DNA of 24,137 nucleotides from assembly GCA_038244055.1 (NCBI GenBank), contig JBBRTW010000046.1, forward strand, positions 1-24,137. The letters are read 5' to 3'. Every line of letters begins with the position of its first letter. The first letter of the stretch is position 1. Source of the stretch: DASPKW01 sp038244055 (GTDB lineage: Bacteria > Planctomycetota > Phycisphaerae > Tepidisphaerales > Tepidisphaeraceae). The notes below the pieces were generated by a model. It was not told the DNA's origin. It did no database searches and saw nothing but the letters and a program-made list of their open reading frames with translations. A program made the translations under genes and the position numbers. Shown here piece by piece: positions 14,218-22,435 of this stretch.

Positions 14218-14321
14218 AGTCCTCGAACGGCCCCCGCCCTCCCTTGCCTCCTGTTGTTTTATGTCTTTAGCTTTCCGCCTCCCCACCCCCGCCCCACCGC
14301 GCAAGCCACAACTGCCCCCCT

Positions 14322-14350
14322 GTGACACAACCCGCGCCACCATGTAACAT
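14322..14350 (+). promoter_or_regulatory. Possible promoter of the DUF1080 gene
   Basis: GTGACA (14322-14327), a 17-base spacer and TAACAT (14345-14350) match the sigma-70 consensus at five and four of six positions. The expected transcript start near 14357 gives a leader of about 45 bases, with GGGAG eight bases before the ATG at 14402. Confidence 0.42.
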
Positions 14351-14401
14351 ATCCCCCTCTTATCGAACCTCATTCAACACCTTCTTTCGGGAGCACCCAC
14401 C

Positions 14402-15190
14402 ATGTCGCTACGAACCACCGCACTCGCCGCACTCGCGCTGGCGGGCTTGATCGCCGTGCCGGTTCTCAGGCCGGTCTGCGCCGCCGACCCCAAGCCCGCG
14501 CCGCCGCCCTTCAACATCACCAACGATGATCCCAACGCGAACAAGTTGACCGATGAGGAAACCAAGGCGGGGTGGAAGCTGCTGTTTGACGGCAAGACAC
14601 TCACTGGCTGGAACAACTTCAAGAAGAAGGACGTCAAGCCGGGCTGGCAGATCAAGGAGAACGCGCTGGTTTGCGTCGACCCCAAGAACGCCAGCGATCT
14701 CTGCACGGCCGACAAATACGACTGGTTCGAGCTGACCCTCGAGTACAACATCTCCGAAGGCGGCAACTCGGGCATCATCTACCACATCACCGAAGAGGGC
14801 GGCGCCGTCTGGGCCACCGGCCCGGAGTTCCAGCTCCAGGACAACCAGCACGCCCACGACCCCAAGCTCTGCGGCTGGCTCTATGACCTTTATAAGCCCG
14901 AGATCGACCCCAAGACCGGCAAGCCGCTCGATGCCACCAAGCCGGCCGGGCAGTGGAACAAGGTCACCCTCATCCTCACGCCCGAGAAGTGCGAGCACTA
15001 CATCAACGGCGTGAAATACTTCGAATACAAGATCGGCTCCGAGGATTTCAACAAGCGCGTGGCCGAGAGCAAGTTCGGCAAGATGCCCAAGTTCGCCAAG
15101 TCGGACACCGGCTTCCTGGCGCTGCAGGGCGATCACGGCCAAGTCGCCTTCCGGAACATCAAGCTCCGCCCGATCGCGGCCCAGAAGTAA
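14402..15190 (+). CDS. Secreted DUF1080 (3-keto-disaccharide hydrolase-like) protein
   Basis: A 262-residue protein; GGGAG stands eight bases before the ATG. A signal peptide covers residues 1-27 (cleavage near V-C-A-A). The rest is one DUF1080 domain, a concanavalin-like beta-sandwich: G-W-K-L-L-F-D-G-K-T-L-T-G-W-N at about 57-71, W-Q-I-K-E-N-A-L-V, the strand F-E-L-T-L-E-Y, S-G-I-I-Y-H, the segment G-P-E-F-Q-L-Q-D-N at 140-148, W-N-K-V-T-L-I-L, H-Y-I-N-G-V and a final G-F-L-A-L-Q-G-D-H-G-Q-V-A-F-R-N-I-K-L. Family members are found in very large numbers in Planctomycetes; some hydrolyse 3-keto-glucosides, and many are uncharacterised. It has its own promoter and a strong terminator, so it is probably monocistronic. 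Confidence 0.92.
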   Translation: MSLRTTALAALALAGLIAVPVLRPVCAADPKPAPPPFNITNDDPNANKLTDEETKAGWKLLFDGKTLTGWNNFKKKDVKPGWQIKENALVCVDPKNASDLCTADKYDWFELTLEYNISEGGNSGIIYHITEEGGAVWATGPEFQLQDNQHAHDPKLCGWLYDLYKPEIDPKTGKPLDATKPAGQWNKVTLILTPEKCEHYINGVKYFEYKIGSEDFNKRVAESKFGKMPKFAKSDTGFLALQGDHGQVAFRNIKLRPIAAQK

Positions 15191-15258
15191 GCCGCAGCAT
15201 CTGTCGCGGCCCGGAACCCGGTCGCGAATACCCTCCACGAACCACCACACGGGGAATG

Positions 15259-15287
15259 CGGAATCGCTTTTGCGATTCCGTTTTTTT
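15259..15287 (+). terminator. Intrinsic terminator of the DUF1080 gene
   Basis: A perfect 9-bp stem, cggaatcgc (15259-15267) and gcgattccg (15272-15280), with a TTTT loop, is followed at once by seven T residues (15281-15287). It lies 68 bases after the DUF1080 stop and before the glycosyltransferase gene. Confidence 0.92.
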
Positions 15288-15394
15288 GCGCTGCGCCCCC
15301 CGCGCAAAGATACGATCAGAGCATATCCAAAAGGCACCGGATCAAGGGCAATCGCGGGCGACTCCCCTCGCCCGGCGGACGGCAGGAGGTTGCC

Positions 15395-16513
15395 ATGGCA
15401 ATGTTCGCGCTTGCTCATCGGGAAATCGGGGTTCAGGATTTCGAGGCCCGCGATGGTAGCGGCCGGCCTTCCCCACTGCTCGAGGCCGCCGCGTTGCCCG
15501 CGCCGGGGAGCGCGGGTGCGCCGGACCTTTCCCGCGTCGGTATGGTGGCGATCGGCCGCAATGAAGGCGAGCGCCTGGAGCGGGCGCTCAAGGCGGCGCT
15601 GGCGCGGATCGCGACGGTGGTGTATGTTGACTCGGGCTCGACCGATGGCAGCGCGGAGATGGCCCGGGGGCTGGGGGCCATCGTCGTGGAGCTCGATCGC
15701 AATCAGCCCGTCACCCACGCCAGAGGGCGGAACCTGGGTTTCGAAACGCTCGTGCAGCTCCGGCCCGATCTGGAGTTCGTGCATTTCCTCGATGGCGACT
15801 GCGAGATCGTCGAGGGGTGGCTGGATCGGGCGATGGAACTGCTGCGGAAACGGCAGGATGTGGTCTGGACCTGCGGGCGAATCCTGGAGCTTCATCCGGA
15901 GCGCTCCATCTACAACCGGCTGCGGGCGCTGGAATGGAACTGGCATCAGGCGGGCGAGGTCCGCGGCTCGGCCGGCAATGGTCTGGCGCGGGTCTCGGCC
16001 ATCCGCGCGGTGGGCGCGTTCAACGGCGATCTGATCGCCGGCGCGGACTGGGAAATCTGCCTGCGCCTGCGGCAGCACGGGGGGAAGATTTACCGTCTCG
16101 ACGCGGACATGTGCCGCCACGACTCGGCGATGTTCACTTATCACTCCTGGTGGAAGCGCAACCTGCGGGCCGGGCACGTCTGGGCCGAGGGGGTATGGAT
16201 GCACGGGCACGACCCCGAGCATTATCATGTGAAGCAGTGGGCCTCCAACTGGCTGTGGGGATTGCTGGTTCCCCTGCTGGCGCTGGCCCTGGCCTGGCCG
16301 ACGCACGGCTGGAGCCTGCTGCTGCTGCTCCTGCCCCCGCTGAAGGTGGTGCAGGTGGAGCATCGCGCCCGCCGGCGCGGTTACTCGGCCGCCGATGCCT
16401 GGCTATTCGCCATCTTCTGCATCTTCGATAAGACCCCGCAGGCGCTGGGGCAGTTGCTCTTTCTCTGGCGCAGGCTCCGCCACCGCGGGCTGGCGCTGAT
16501 CGAGTACCATTGA
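15395..16513 (+). CDS. Family 2 glycosyltransferase with membrane C-terminus
   Basis: A 372-residue protein with GGAGG five bases before the ATG. Residues 1-45 are a variable, partly Pro/Ala-rich lead. The GT-A fold follows: V-G-M-V-A-I-G-R-N-E-G-E at 48-59, V-D-S-G-S-T-D-G-S at 78-86, a metal-binding F-L-D-G-D at 131-135, and G-A-D-W-E-I-C-L-R-L-R-Q-H-G at 216-229, typical of the acceptor/catalytic region of GT2 enzymes. Two hydrophobic segments (about 283-301 and 306-319) and a further one near 335-357 suggest membrane attachment. It would move a sugar from a nucleotide donor to a lipid-linked or polysaccharide acceptor at the inner membrane. The next gene begins only 21 bases after its stop, so the two are almost surely one operon. 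Confidence 0.9.
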   Translation: MAMFALAHREIGVQDFEARDGSGRPSPLLEAAALPAPGSAGAPDLSRVGMVAIGRNEGERLERALKAALARIATVVYVDSGSTDGSAEMARGLGAIVVELDRNQPVTHARGRNLGFETLVQLRPDLEFVHFLDGDCEIVEGWLDRAMELLRKRQDVVWTCGRILELHPERSIYNRLRALEWNWHQAGEVRGSAGNGLARVSAIRAVGAFNGDLIAGADWEICLRLRQHGGKIYRLDADMCRHDSAMFTYHSWWKRNLRAGHVWAEGVWMHGHDPEHYHVKQWASNWLWGLLVPLLALALAWPTHGWSLLLLLLPPLKVVQVEHRARRRGYSAADAWLFAIFCIFDKTPQALGQLLFLWRRLRHRGLALIEYH

Positions 16514-16534
16514 TCGCCGCAGGAGCGAACCCCC

Positions 16535-18487
16535 ATGTGCGGCATCTCCGGCCTATTGCTTGCCGATCCGGGCGTCATCGTCCGCCAGGAAGTGCTGGCG
16601 CGGATGGTGGCTTCGCTGGAGCATCGCGGGCCCGATGGCAGCGGGCAGTTCATCGATGGCCCGGTGGGGCTGGGGCACAACCGCCTGGCGATCATCGATC
16701 TCACCTCCGCCGCCGCGCAGCCGATGACTTCGAGCGATGGCCGGGCGACGGTGGCCTTCAATGGGGAAATTTACAACTTCCAGGGGCTGCGCAAGGAGTT
16801 GGAAGGGCGCGGCGCGTACTTCCGCTCCAATTCGGATACCGAGGTGATCCTCGAAGCCTGGCGGGCGTTCGGAGTCGACTGCCTGCAGCGCATCGAAGGG
16901 ATGTTCGCATTCGCCCTGTGGGATCACGATCAGCGCATGCTGCTGGTGGCGCGGGACCGCCTGGGGGTCAAGCCGCTCTTCTACGCCTGGACGGAGAAGG
17001 GGCTGGCGCTGGGCTCGGAGATCAAGGCCCTGGGGCCGTTTCTGGAAGCGCCGGAAATCGATCCGCTCTCGTTTCACCAGGTGCTCTTGTTCGGATGTGC
17101 CGGTTCGCCGCGCACGCTTGTAAAGGGCGTGCGCAAGCTCCCGGCCGGGCACGCCTTTATCGTCCATGCGGGCGAGGAGCCGAGGCCTTTCGCGTACTGG
17201 CGGCCCTGCTTCGACCCGCTGCCGGCGGGGAATCTGGCGGACCTGCGCGGGGAATTGAGGCAGCGGATGACCCAGGCGGTGCGGCGGCAGATCGTCAGCG
17301 ATGTGCCGGTGGGGGCGTTCCTCTCCGGGGGGCTGGATTCGAGCATCATCGTCAGCCTGATGACCCGCGAGTTCCCCGATCAGGTCAATACCTTCTCGGT
17401 GGGCGGGAAGGGTTTCGCCGAATCGGAACTGCCCTTCGCGAAACTGATGGCCAATCGCCTGGGCGTGCGACACCATCCGATCGAGATCGATCGGCGGCAG
17501 TTTCTCGAAGCGCTGCCGGATGTCGCCTGGCATAACGACGAGCCCACCGCCGATCCAGCGCTGGTGCCGCTCTACTTCCTCTCCCAACTGGCCCGCGAGC
17601 ATGTCACTGTGGTGCTGAGCGGCGAGGGATCGGATGAGATCTTCGCGGGATATGCCCACTACCCGGCCGACCGCGGGCGCATGCGGCAGTTGCGGCGGCT
17701 GGGGAGAATGCCCGCGCCGCTGCGCGGGGCGGCGCTGGGATTGATCGGACTCCTCAAGGGGCGCGAGCGCCGGCGGGAATTCGGGAGATTGATCGGGAAT
17801 CTGGCGGAGGATCCGTTCGCGGTGGTGTTGCGGCGGCCGGCGCGGCTGGAGGGAAACGTGCGCGCGCTGGTGGGAGGCCAGGAGGCGCTGGAGAGCGCCA
17901 AGAGAGAGTATCGCCGGCTGCTGGAGGATGTGGCACTGGTCACGGACGATCCGCTGGAGGCGAGCTTGCGGGTGGATATGTTTTACAACCTGGCCGACTT
18001 TCTGCTGATGCGGGCGGATAACATGGCGATGTCGGCGAGCCTGGAGGCGCGGGTGCCGTTTCTCGATGAGGGGATCGTTGAATTCGCGACGCAGCTTCCC
18101 GGCGATTACAAACTCGACGGCCTGCGCGGCAAGGCGATCCTCCGCGATGCGTTCGCCGACCTGCTTCCGCCGGCCATACGGCAGCGTCCCAAGGCGCCAT
18201 TTCCCGTGCCTTTGGCCCAGTGGGTGCTGTCGGATGCGCGCCTGCTGCGCGAGACGCTGCTGGAGGGGGTGCTGATCGAAGAGGGACTTCTGCGGGCGGA
18301 ATCGCTCGAGCATTTCCTGACCAGCGCCAGTCTCGATCCGGCCAATCCCGATCGCTGGGACTGCACGCTGGCGTGGAGGCTGTTGTACCTGGAGACCTGG
18401 GCGCGGCGATTCATCAAGGGAGGCGCGGATGCCCGTGAGCCGAAGTCGCCGACAAGCCAGGTGCGAATGCGGGCGGGGACGTGCTGA
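16535..18487 (+). CDS. asnB: Asparagine synthase (glutamine-hydrolysing)
   Basis: A 650-residue two-domain enzyme; AGGAG stands nine bases before the ATG. Cys2 is the N-terminal glutaminase nucleophile (M-C-G-I-S-G). The glutaminase domain also has H-R-G-P-D-G-S at 30-36 and N-G-E-I-Y-N at 76-81. The synthetase domain has the ATP-binding S-G-G-L-D-S-S at 264-270, N-D-E-P at 334-337 and S-G-E-G-S-D-E at 362-368, then R-A-D-N-M-A-M-S and L-E-A-R-V-P-F-L-D. It can transfer glutamine ammonia to an adenylated carboxylate, normally Asp. Because it is paired with a membrane glycosyltransferase, it may instead amidate a sugar carboxylate or similar group in surface polysaccharide synthesis, as in exosortase-linked and O-antigen clusters. 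The sequence alone does not separate these roles. Confidence 0.94.
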   Translation: MCGISGLLLADPGVIVRQEVLARMVASLEHRGPDGSGQFIDGPVGLGHNRLAIIDLTSAAAQPMTSSDGRATVAFNGEIYNFQGLRKELEGRGAYFRSNSDTEVILEAWRAFGVDCLQRIEGMFAFALWDHDQRMLLVARDRLGVKPLFYAWTEKGLALGSEIKALGPFLEAPEIDPLSFHQVLLFGCAGSPRTLVKGVRKLPAGHAFIVHAGEEPRPFAYWRPCFDPLPAGNLADLRGELRQRMTQAVRRQIVSDVPVGAFLSGGLDSSIIVSLMTREFPDQVNTFSVGGKGFAESELPFAKLMANRLGVRHHPIEIDRRQFLEALPDVAWHNDEPTADPALVPLYFLSQLAREHVTVVLSGEGSDEIFAGYAHYPADRGRMRQLRRLGRMPAPLRGAALGLIGLLKGRERRREFGRLIGNLAEDPFAVVLRRPARLEGNVRALVGGQEALESAKREYRRLLEDVALVTDDPLEASLRVDMFYNLADFLLMRADNMAMSASLEARVPFLDEGIVEFATQLPGDYKLDGLRGKAILRDAFADLLPPAIRQRPKAPFPVPLAQWVLSDARLLRETLLEGVLIEEGLLRAESLEHFLTSASLDPANPDRWDCTLAWRLLYLETWARRFIKGGADAREPKSPTSQVRMRAGTC

Positions 18488-18586
18488 TGGGACACCACGG
18501 TTGCCTGCCGACAAGGGTACACTGCATAGAGTCTGGTGCGGGCGGCGGCGGAGAGGCCGCGAGAATTTTGGATAAGGACAACGGAC

Positions 18587-20767
18587 ATGAGCAAGATGAT
18601 CCTGCTGATGGTGTGGATGGCGATGGCGGCCAGCGCGGGCGCGGGGGATTTGACGCTCTGGTACGAGCAGCCGGCTAAGAAGGGAATGACCGAGCCCCTG
18701 CCGATCGGCAACGGTAAATTCGGCGGGCTGGTTTACTCGGGCGTCAAGCAGGAACGGATCGTGCTCAACGAGATCAGTTTGTGGACGGGAGATGAGCATG
18801 CCTCGGGGGATTACAAGGATATGGGGTGGTATCAGATGCTCGGCGAGGTCCTTATTGATTTCCCGGACGGCGCGGGCGGGGCGGGGGGGAAGGAGATGGC
18901 GGGTGTGTCGGGGTATCGGAGGTCGCTCGATCTGGCGACGGCGATTCATGGACTGGCGTACAAGGTGGGGGAGGTGACTTATCAGCGCGAGGTCTTCACG
19001 TCCGCGCCGGATCAGGTGATGGTGATGCGCTTGTCGGCGGATAAGGCGGGGATGTGCAGCGGCACTGTGAAACTGGTGGGAGCGCATAAGGAGATAACGG
19101 CCGCGGAGAAGAATGGCGCGGGTTTTTCGGGGGCGCTGGCGAATGGGCTCAAATATGAGGCGAAGATGGTGGCGCTCAATCAGGGGGGAACGGTGCAGGC
19201 GGCCGATGGGAAGATCGAGTTCAAGGACTGCGACAATGTAACGATCATCCTCGCGGCGGGGACGAACTATGCGATGGACTATGCGAAGAAGTATCGCGGC
19301 GCGGACCCGCACGCGGCCATCGAGCAGAGGATCGCTGCGGCGACGGCGAAGACTTACGATGCGCTGAAGTCAGCGCATGTCGCGGAGTATCAATCGTACT
19401 TCAATCGCGTGGCGATCGATCTCGGAGCTACGCCGGCCGATCGGTTGGCGATGCCGATCAATCAGCGGAAGGTGTTGCAGGCGGAGAAAGGTGGGGACCC
19501 GGATCTGGAAGAGCTGATGTTCCAGTACGGGCGGTATCTGCTGATCTCCTGCTCGCGGCCGGGCGGATTGCCGGCCAATTTGCAGGGATTGTGGAACGAC
19601 AGCAACTCGCCGCCGTGGCACTCAGATTATCACGCGAACATCAACATCCAGATGAACTACTGGCTGGCCGAGCCGGCGAATCTTTCGGAGTGCCATACGA
19701 CTTTGTTCGATCTGATCATCAGCCAGCTCGAGCCCTGGCGGGTGGCGACGGCGGGGGAAAAGGCGTTCAAGACGGCCTCGGGCAAGCCGCATGGATGGGC
19801 GGTGCGGACCTCGCATGGGATCAACGGCGACATGGGCTGGCAATGGGATGTGACCGCCAACGCCTGGTACTGCCAGCATCTCTGGCTGCATTATGCGTTC
19901 GGCGGGGACAAGGCGTGGCTCAAGGCGGTCGCGTATCCGCTCATCAAGGAGACGTGCGAGTTCTGGGTCGAGCGGATCAAGGCGCTGCCGGATGGGCGGC
20001 TGGTGATTCCCAATGGATGGTCCCCCGAGCATGGCCCGCACGAAGATGGAGTGAGCTACTGCCAGCAGATCGTGTGGGATCTGTTTAACAACTATGTGGC
20101 GGCCAGCGAAGCATTGGGAGTGGACAACGAATACCGGGCGAAAATCGCGGCCATGCGCGATAAGCTGGTCGGCCCGAAGATCGGCAAGTGGGGGCAGTTG
20201 CAGGAATGGATGATCGACCGCGATGATGCCAACGATCATCACCGGCATACCTCGCATTTGTTCGCGGTGTTCCCGGGCAATCAGATCAGTGTCGCCAACA
20301 CGCCGGAGCTGGCGGCGGCGGCCAAGAAATCGCTGGATGCGCGCGGGGCTGTTGGGGACGTGCGCGAGTGGTCCTTCGCCTGGCGCACGGCGCTGTACGC
20401 GCGCCTGCACGATGCCGAGAGCGCGCACTCGATGTTTCAGAACCTTTTCGCCGATCGCAACACGAGCCTGAACCTGTTTGGATTGCATCCACCCGTGCAG
20501 CTCGATGGGAACTTCGGGATCACGGCGGGGGTGTGCGAAATGCTGATGCAATCGCACGAGGGGGAGATCAATCTGCTGCCGGCGCTGCCGAAGGCCTGGC
20601 CGGCGGGATCGGTCAAAGGCCTGCGGGCGCGGGGTGGGTTCACGGTGGATATTGCGTGGAAGGAGGGGAAGGTGACGAGCTATCGCATCGCGGCGGCGGA
20701 GGCGAAGGAGGTGAAGGTGAGGGTGGGTGGGGAGAGTAAGAGGGTGATGGCGGAGGTGGGGAGGTGA
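18587..20767 (+). CDS. Secreted GH95 family alpha-L-fucosidase/alpha-L-galactosidase
   Basis: A 726-residue protein. I start at the ATG 18587, where AAGGA stands about 8 bases upstream and the signal peptide begins (M-S-K-M-I-L-L-M-V-W, cleavage near A-G-A); an upstream frame to 18536 would bury it. The N-terminal domain has L-W-Y-x-Q-P-A and E-P-L-P-I-G-N-G-K-F-G-G, a GH95 opening. The (alpha/alpha)6 catalytic barrel has A-N-I-N-I-Q-M-N-Y-W (Asn351 and Asn353), S-P-E-H-G with Glu481 as the likely general acid, and Q-L-D-G-N-F-G with Asp640, matching Asn421, Asn423, Glu566 and Asp766 of the Bifidobacterium AfcA enzyme. It would release fucose or galactose from plant, algal or host glycans outside the cell. 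It lies 99 bases after asnB on the same strand. Confidence 0.93.
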   Translation: MSKMILLMVWMAMAASAGAGDLTLWYEQPAKKGMTEPLPIGNGKFGGLVYSGVKQERIVLNEISLWTGDEHASGDYKDMGWYQMLGEVLIDFPDGAGGAGGKEMAGVSGYRRSLDLATAIHGLAYKVGEVTYQREVFTSAPDQVMVMRLSADKAGMCSGTVKLVGAHKEITAAEKNGAGFSGALANGLKYEAKMVALNQGGTVQAADGKIEFKDCDNVTIILAAGTNYAMDYAKKYRGADPHAAIEQRIAAATAKTYDALKSAHVAEYQSYFNRVAIDLGATPADRLAMPINQRKVLQAEKGGDPDLEELMFQYGRYLLISCSRPGGLPANLQGLWNDSNSPPWHSDYHANINIQMNYWLAEPANLSECHTTLFDLIISQLEPWRVATAGEKAFKTASGKPHGWAVRTSHGINGDMGWQWDVTANAWYCQHLWLHYAFGGDKAWLKAVAYPLIKETCEFWVERIKALPDGRLVIPNGWSPEHGPHEDGVSYCQQIVWDLFNNYVAASEALGVDNEYRAKIAAMRDKLVGPKIGKWGQLQEWMIDRDDANDHHRHTSHLFAVFPGNQISVANTPELAAAAKKSLDARGAVGDVREWSFAWRTALYARLHDAESAHSMFQNLFADRNTSLNLFGLHPPVQLDGNFGITAGVCEMLMQSHEGEINLLPALPKAWPAGSVKGLRARGGFTVDIAWKEGKVTSYRIAAAEAKEVKVRVGGESKRVMAEVGR

Positions 20768-20818
20768 AACATGAAACGTGAAAACGTTTTGCTGAAAACC
20801 TCCGCTGATGGGCCGAAA

Positions 20819-20908
20819 GGGTCAGGAGCCGGGGCACGACTATCAGCGTATGTGGCATTCCTGGTGGCCGGCTCCTGACCCTGACATTCACGGGCAATTG
20901 CACATACG
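20819..20908 (+). repeat. Long perfect stem-loop with a possible pseudoknot partner
   Basis: The arms gggtcaggagccgg (20819-20832) and ccggctcctgaccc (20868-20881) are exact complements over 14 bases around a 35-base loop. In the loop, cgtatgtg (20847-20854) is the exact complement of cacatacg at 20901-20908, downstream of the stem, so an H-type pseudoknot is possible. The element lies 51 bases after the GH95 stop and 94 bases before the next ATG. It has no T run. It resembles REP-type palindromic elements, and a leader-RNA role for the next gene is also possible. Confidence 0.8.
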
Positions 20909-21002
20909 ATGGTGCTGATTCGGGGTCCGAGGGCGATATGCGGCTTGTCATGGCGGGAGGGTCGGCATAGAACATCGTTCACACTTCTTCAGGAGCAGAC
21001 TC

Positions 21003-22325
21003 ATGAAATCTCGAAACTCGGCCAATCAGCGTGGAATGAATCAACGTAGCATGAGCCGGCGCGGGCTGCTTCAGGCGGCGATCGCGGCCGGGGTTGCGCC
21101 GATGTTTATTCCCAGCTCGGTTCTCGGGCTGGATGGGGCGGTGCCGCCTTCGAAGAAGACGACGATCGGGTTCATCGGCGTGGGGACGCATGGGCTGGGG
21201 GTGAATCTCAAATCGTTCCTCTACGAGCCCGATGCGCAGGTGGCGGCGGTGTGCGATACGTTCGCCAGCCGGCGGAAGGTGGCGATTGCGGAAACCAACA
21301 AGAAATACGGAACCACCGGCTGCAAGGAGTACGCGGATTTCCGCGAGTTGCTGGCCGACAAATCGCTGGATGCGATCTGCATCTCCACGCCGGACCACTG
21401 GCATGTGCCGATCGCGATGATGGGGCTGGAGGCGGGGAAGGATGTGATGTGCGAGAAGCCGACGCTCACCATCGCCGAGGGGCGCAGGCTGGTGGAGGCG
21501 GTGGCGGCGAAAAAGGCGGTGTACCAGGTGGGCATCGAGGACCGCTCGGTGATCCAGTATCACAAGATGGCGGAGATCGTGCGCAATGGCGGCATCGGGC
21601 AGCTCAAGACCATCGGCGTGAAGCTGCCGGCCGGGACCTTGGTGCCGAAGGAGGCGCCGATCGCGGTTCCCGAGGATCTGAATTACAAGATGTGGAGCGG
21701 GCCGGTTCCGTTCGAGCCATATACGGCCACCCGCACCAACCGCGAGGTGTGGCGGCAAATCCGCATCTACTCGGGCGGCAAGCTGGCCGACTGGGGGGCG
21801 CATCTGCTGGATACGGCGCAGGTGGCCAACTTCGCCGAAGCGACCGGGCCGGTGGAAGTGGAGGGAACCGGCGATATCCCCAAGGATGCGATGACGACGA
21901 TGGCGGTGAATTACAAGCTCAAGTATCGCTACGCCAACGGCGTCGAATTGAACGTGCAGTCGGGCGATGTGGCGATCAAGTTCGAGGGGACTGATGGATG
22001 GGTGGGCAACAACGGCTGGCGCGGGCGGCTGGAGAGCTCGAATGAGGAATTGCTGCGCCGCAAGTTCCCGGAGGAGGGGAACAAGATGTGGGTCCGGCCG
22101 CCGAGCGAGCATCGGAACTTCCTGGATTGCGTGAAATCGCGGCAGCCGACGACCTACACGGCCGAGGCGGGGCAGCGGCTCAGCACGGTCATGCACATCG
22201 GGAATATCGCGATGGAGCTGGGGCGGAAACTGAAGTGGGACCCGCAAACCGAAGCGTTCGTTGGAGATGATGCGGCCAATGCGCTGCGGGAGAGGAAGTC
22301 GTTTGATGATTGGAAGAATGCGTGA
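21003..22325 (+). CDS. Tat-exported Gfo/Idh/MocA family oxidoreductase
   Basis: A 440-residue protein; CAGGAG stands seven bases before the ATG. The N-terminus has a twin-arginine signal (S-R-R-G-L-L-Q-A-A at 18-26 and a weakly hydrophobic stretch to about 40), so it should fold in the cytoplasm with its cofactor and be exported. The Rossmann domain has G-F-I-G-V-G-T-H-G at 56-64, the central C-D-T, then S-T-P-D-H-W-H at 128-134 and the family E-K-P at 151-153. The C-terminal half has G-G-K-L-A-D-W-G-A-H-L-L-D with Asp263, His267 and Asp270 as likely catalytic or substrate residues. Family members oxidise or reduce sugars with NAD(P). Exported versions are very numerous in planctomycetes. Its place after GH95 suggests work on a released sugar, but this is inference. 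Confidence 0.93.
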   Translation: MKSRNSANQRGMNQRSMSRRGLLQAAIAAGVAPMFIPSSVLGLDGAVPPSKKTTIGFIGVGTHGLGVNLKSFLYEPDAQVAAVCDTFASRRKVAIAETNKKYGTTGCKEYADFRELLADKSLDAICISTPDHWHVPIAMMGLEAGKDVMCEKPTLTIAEGRRLVEAVAAKKAVYQVGIEDRSVIQYHKMAEIVRNGGIGQLKTIGVKLPAGTLVPKEAPIAVPEDLNYKMWSGPVPFEPYTATRTNREVWRQIRIYSGGKLADWGAHLLDTAQVANFAEATGPVEVEGTGDIPKDAMTTMAVNYKLKYRYANGVELNVQSGDVAIKFEGTDGWVGNNGWRGRLESSNEELLRRKFPEEGNKMWVRPPSEHRNFLDCVKSRQPTTYTAEAGQRLSTVMHIGNIAMELGRKLKWDPQTEAFVGDDAANALRERKSFDDWKNA

Positions 22326-22339
22326 TTGTGCGCGGGATT

Positions 22340-22366
22340 TGAAAACATAAAGACATAAAACATAAG
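22340..22366. repeat. acataa word string, copy 2
   Basis: This 27-base string opens with tgaaaacataaa and closes with acataag like the copy at 14191-14217, but the inner words follow in the opposite order (here agacata before aaacata). It lies in the gap between the convergent oxidoreductase gene and the minus-strand unknown gene. Confidence 0.8.
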
Positions 22367-22435
22367 GATGTGCGGGGGATCATGCGCGGATGGACGGCGC
22401 GCGAAGGCAGGCGGCCCGGAGCGCGAGGGCTTGGC

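Noticed and set aside
18502..18530. Possible promoter between asnB and GH95
   Set aside because: TTGCCT and CATAGA at 18-base spacing match the consensus too poorly to call.
16553..19312. A 919-codon minus-strand frame across asnB and the GH95 gene
   Set aside because: Arg/His/Pro-rich shadow spanning two well-supported plus-strand genes.
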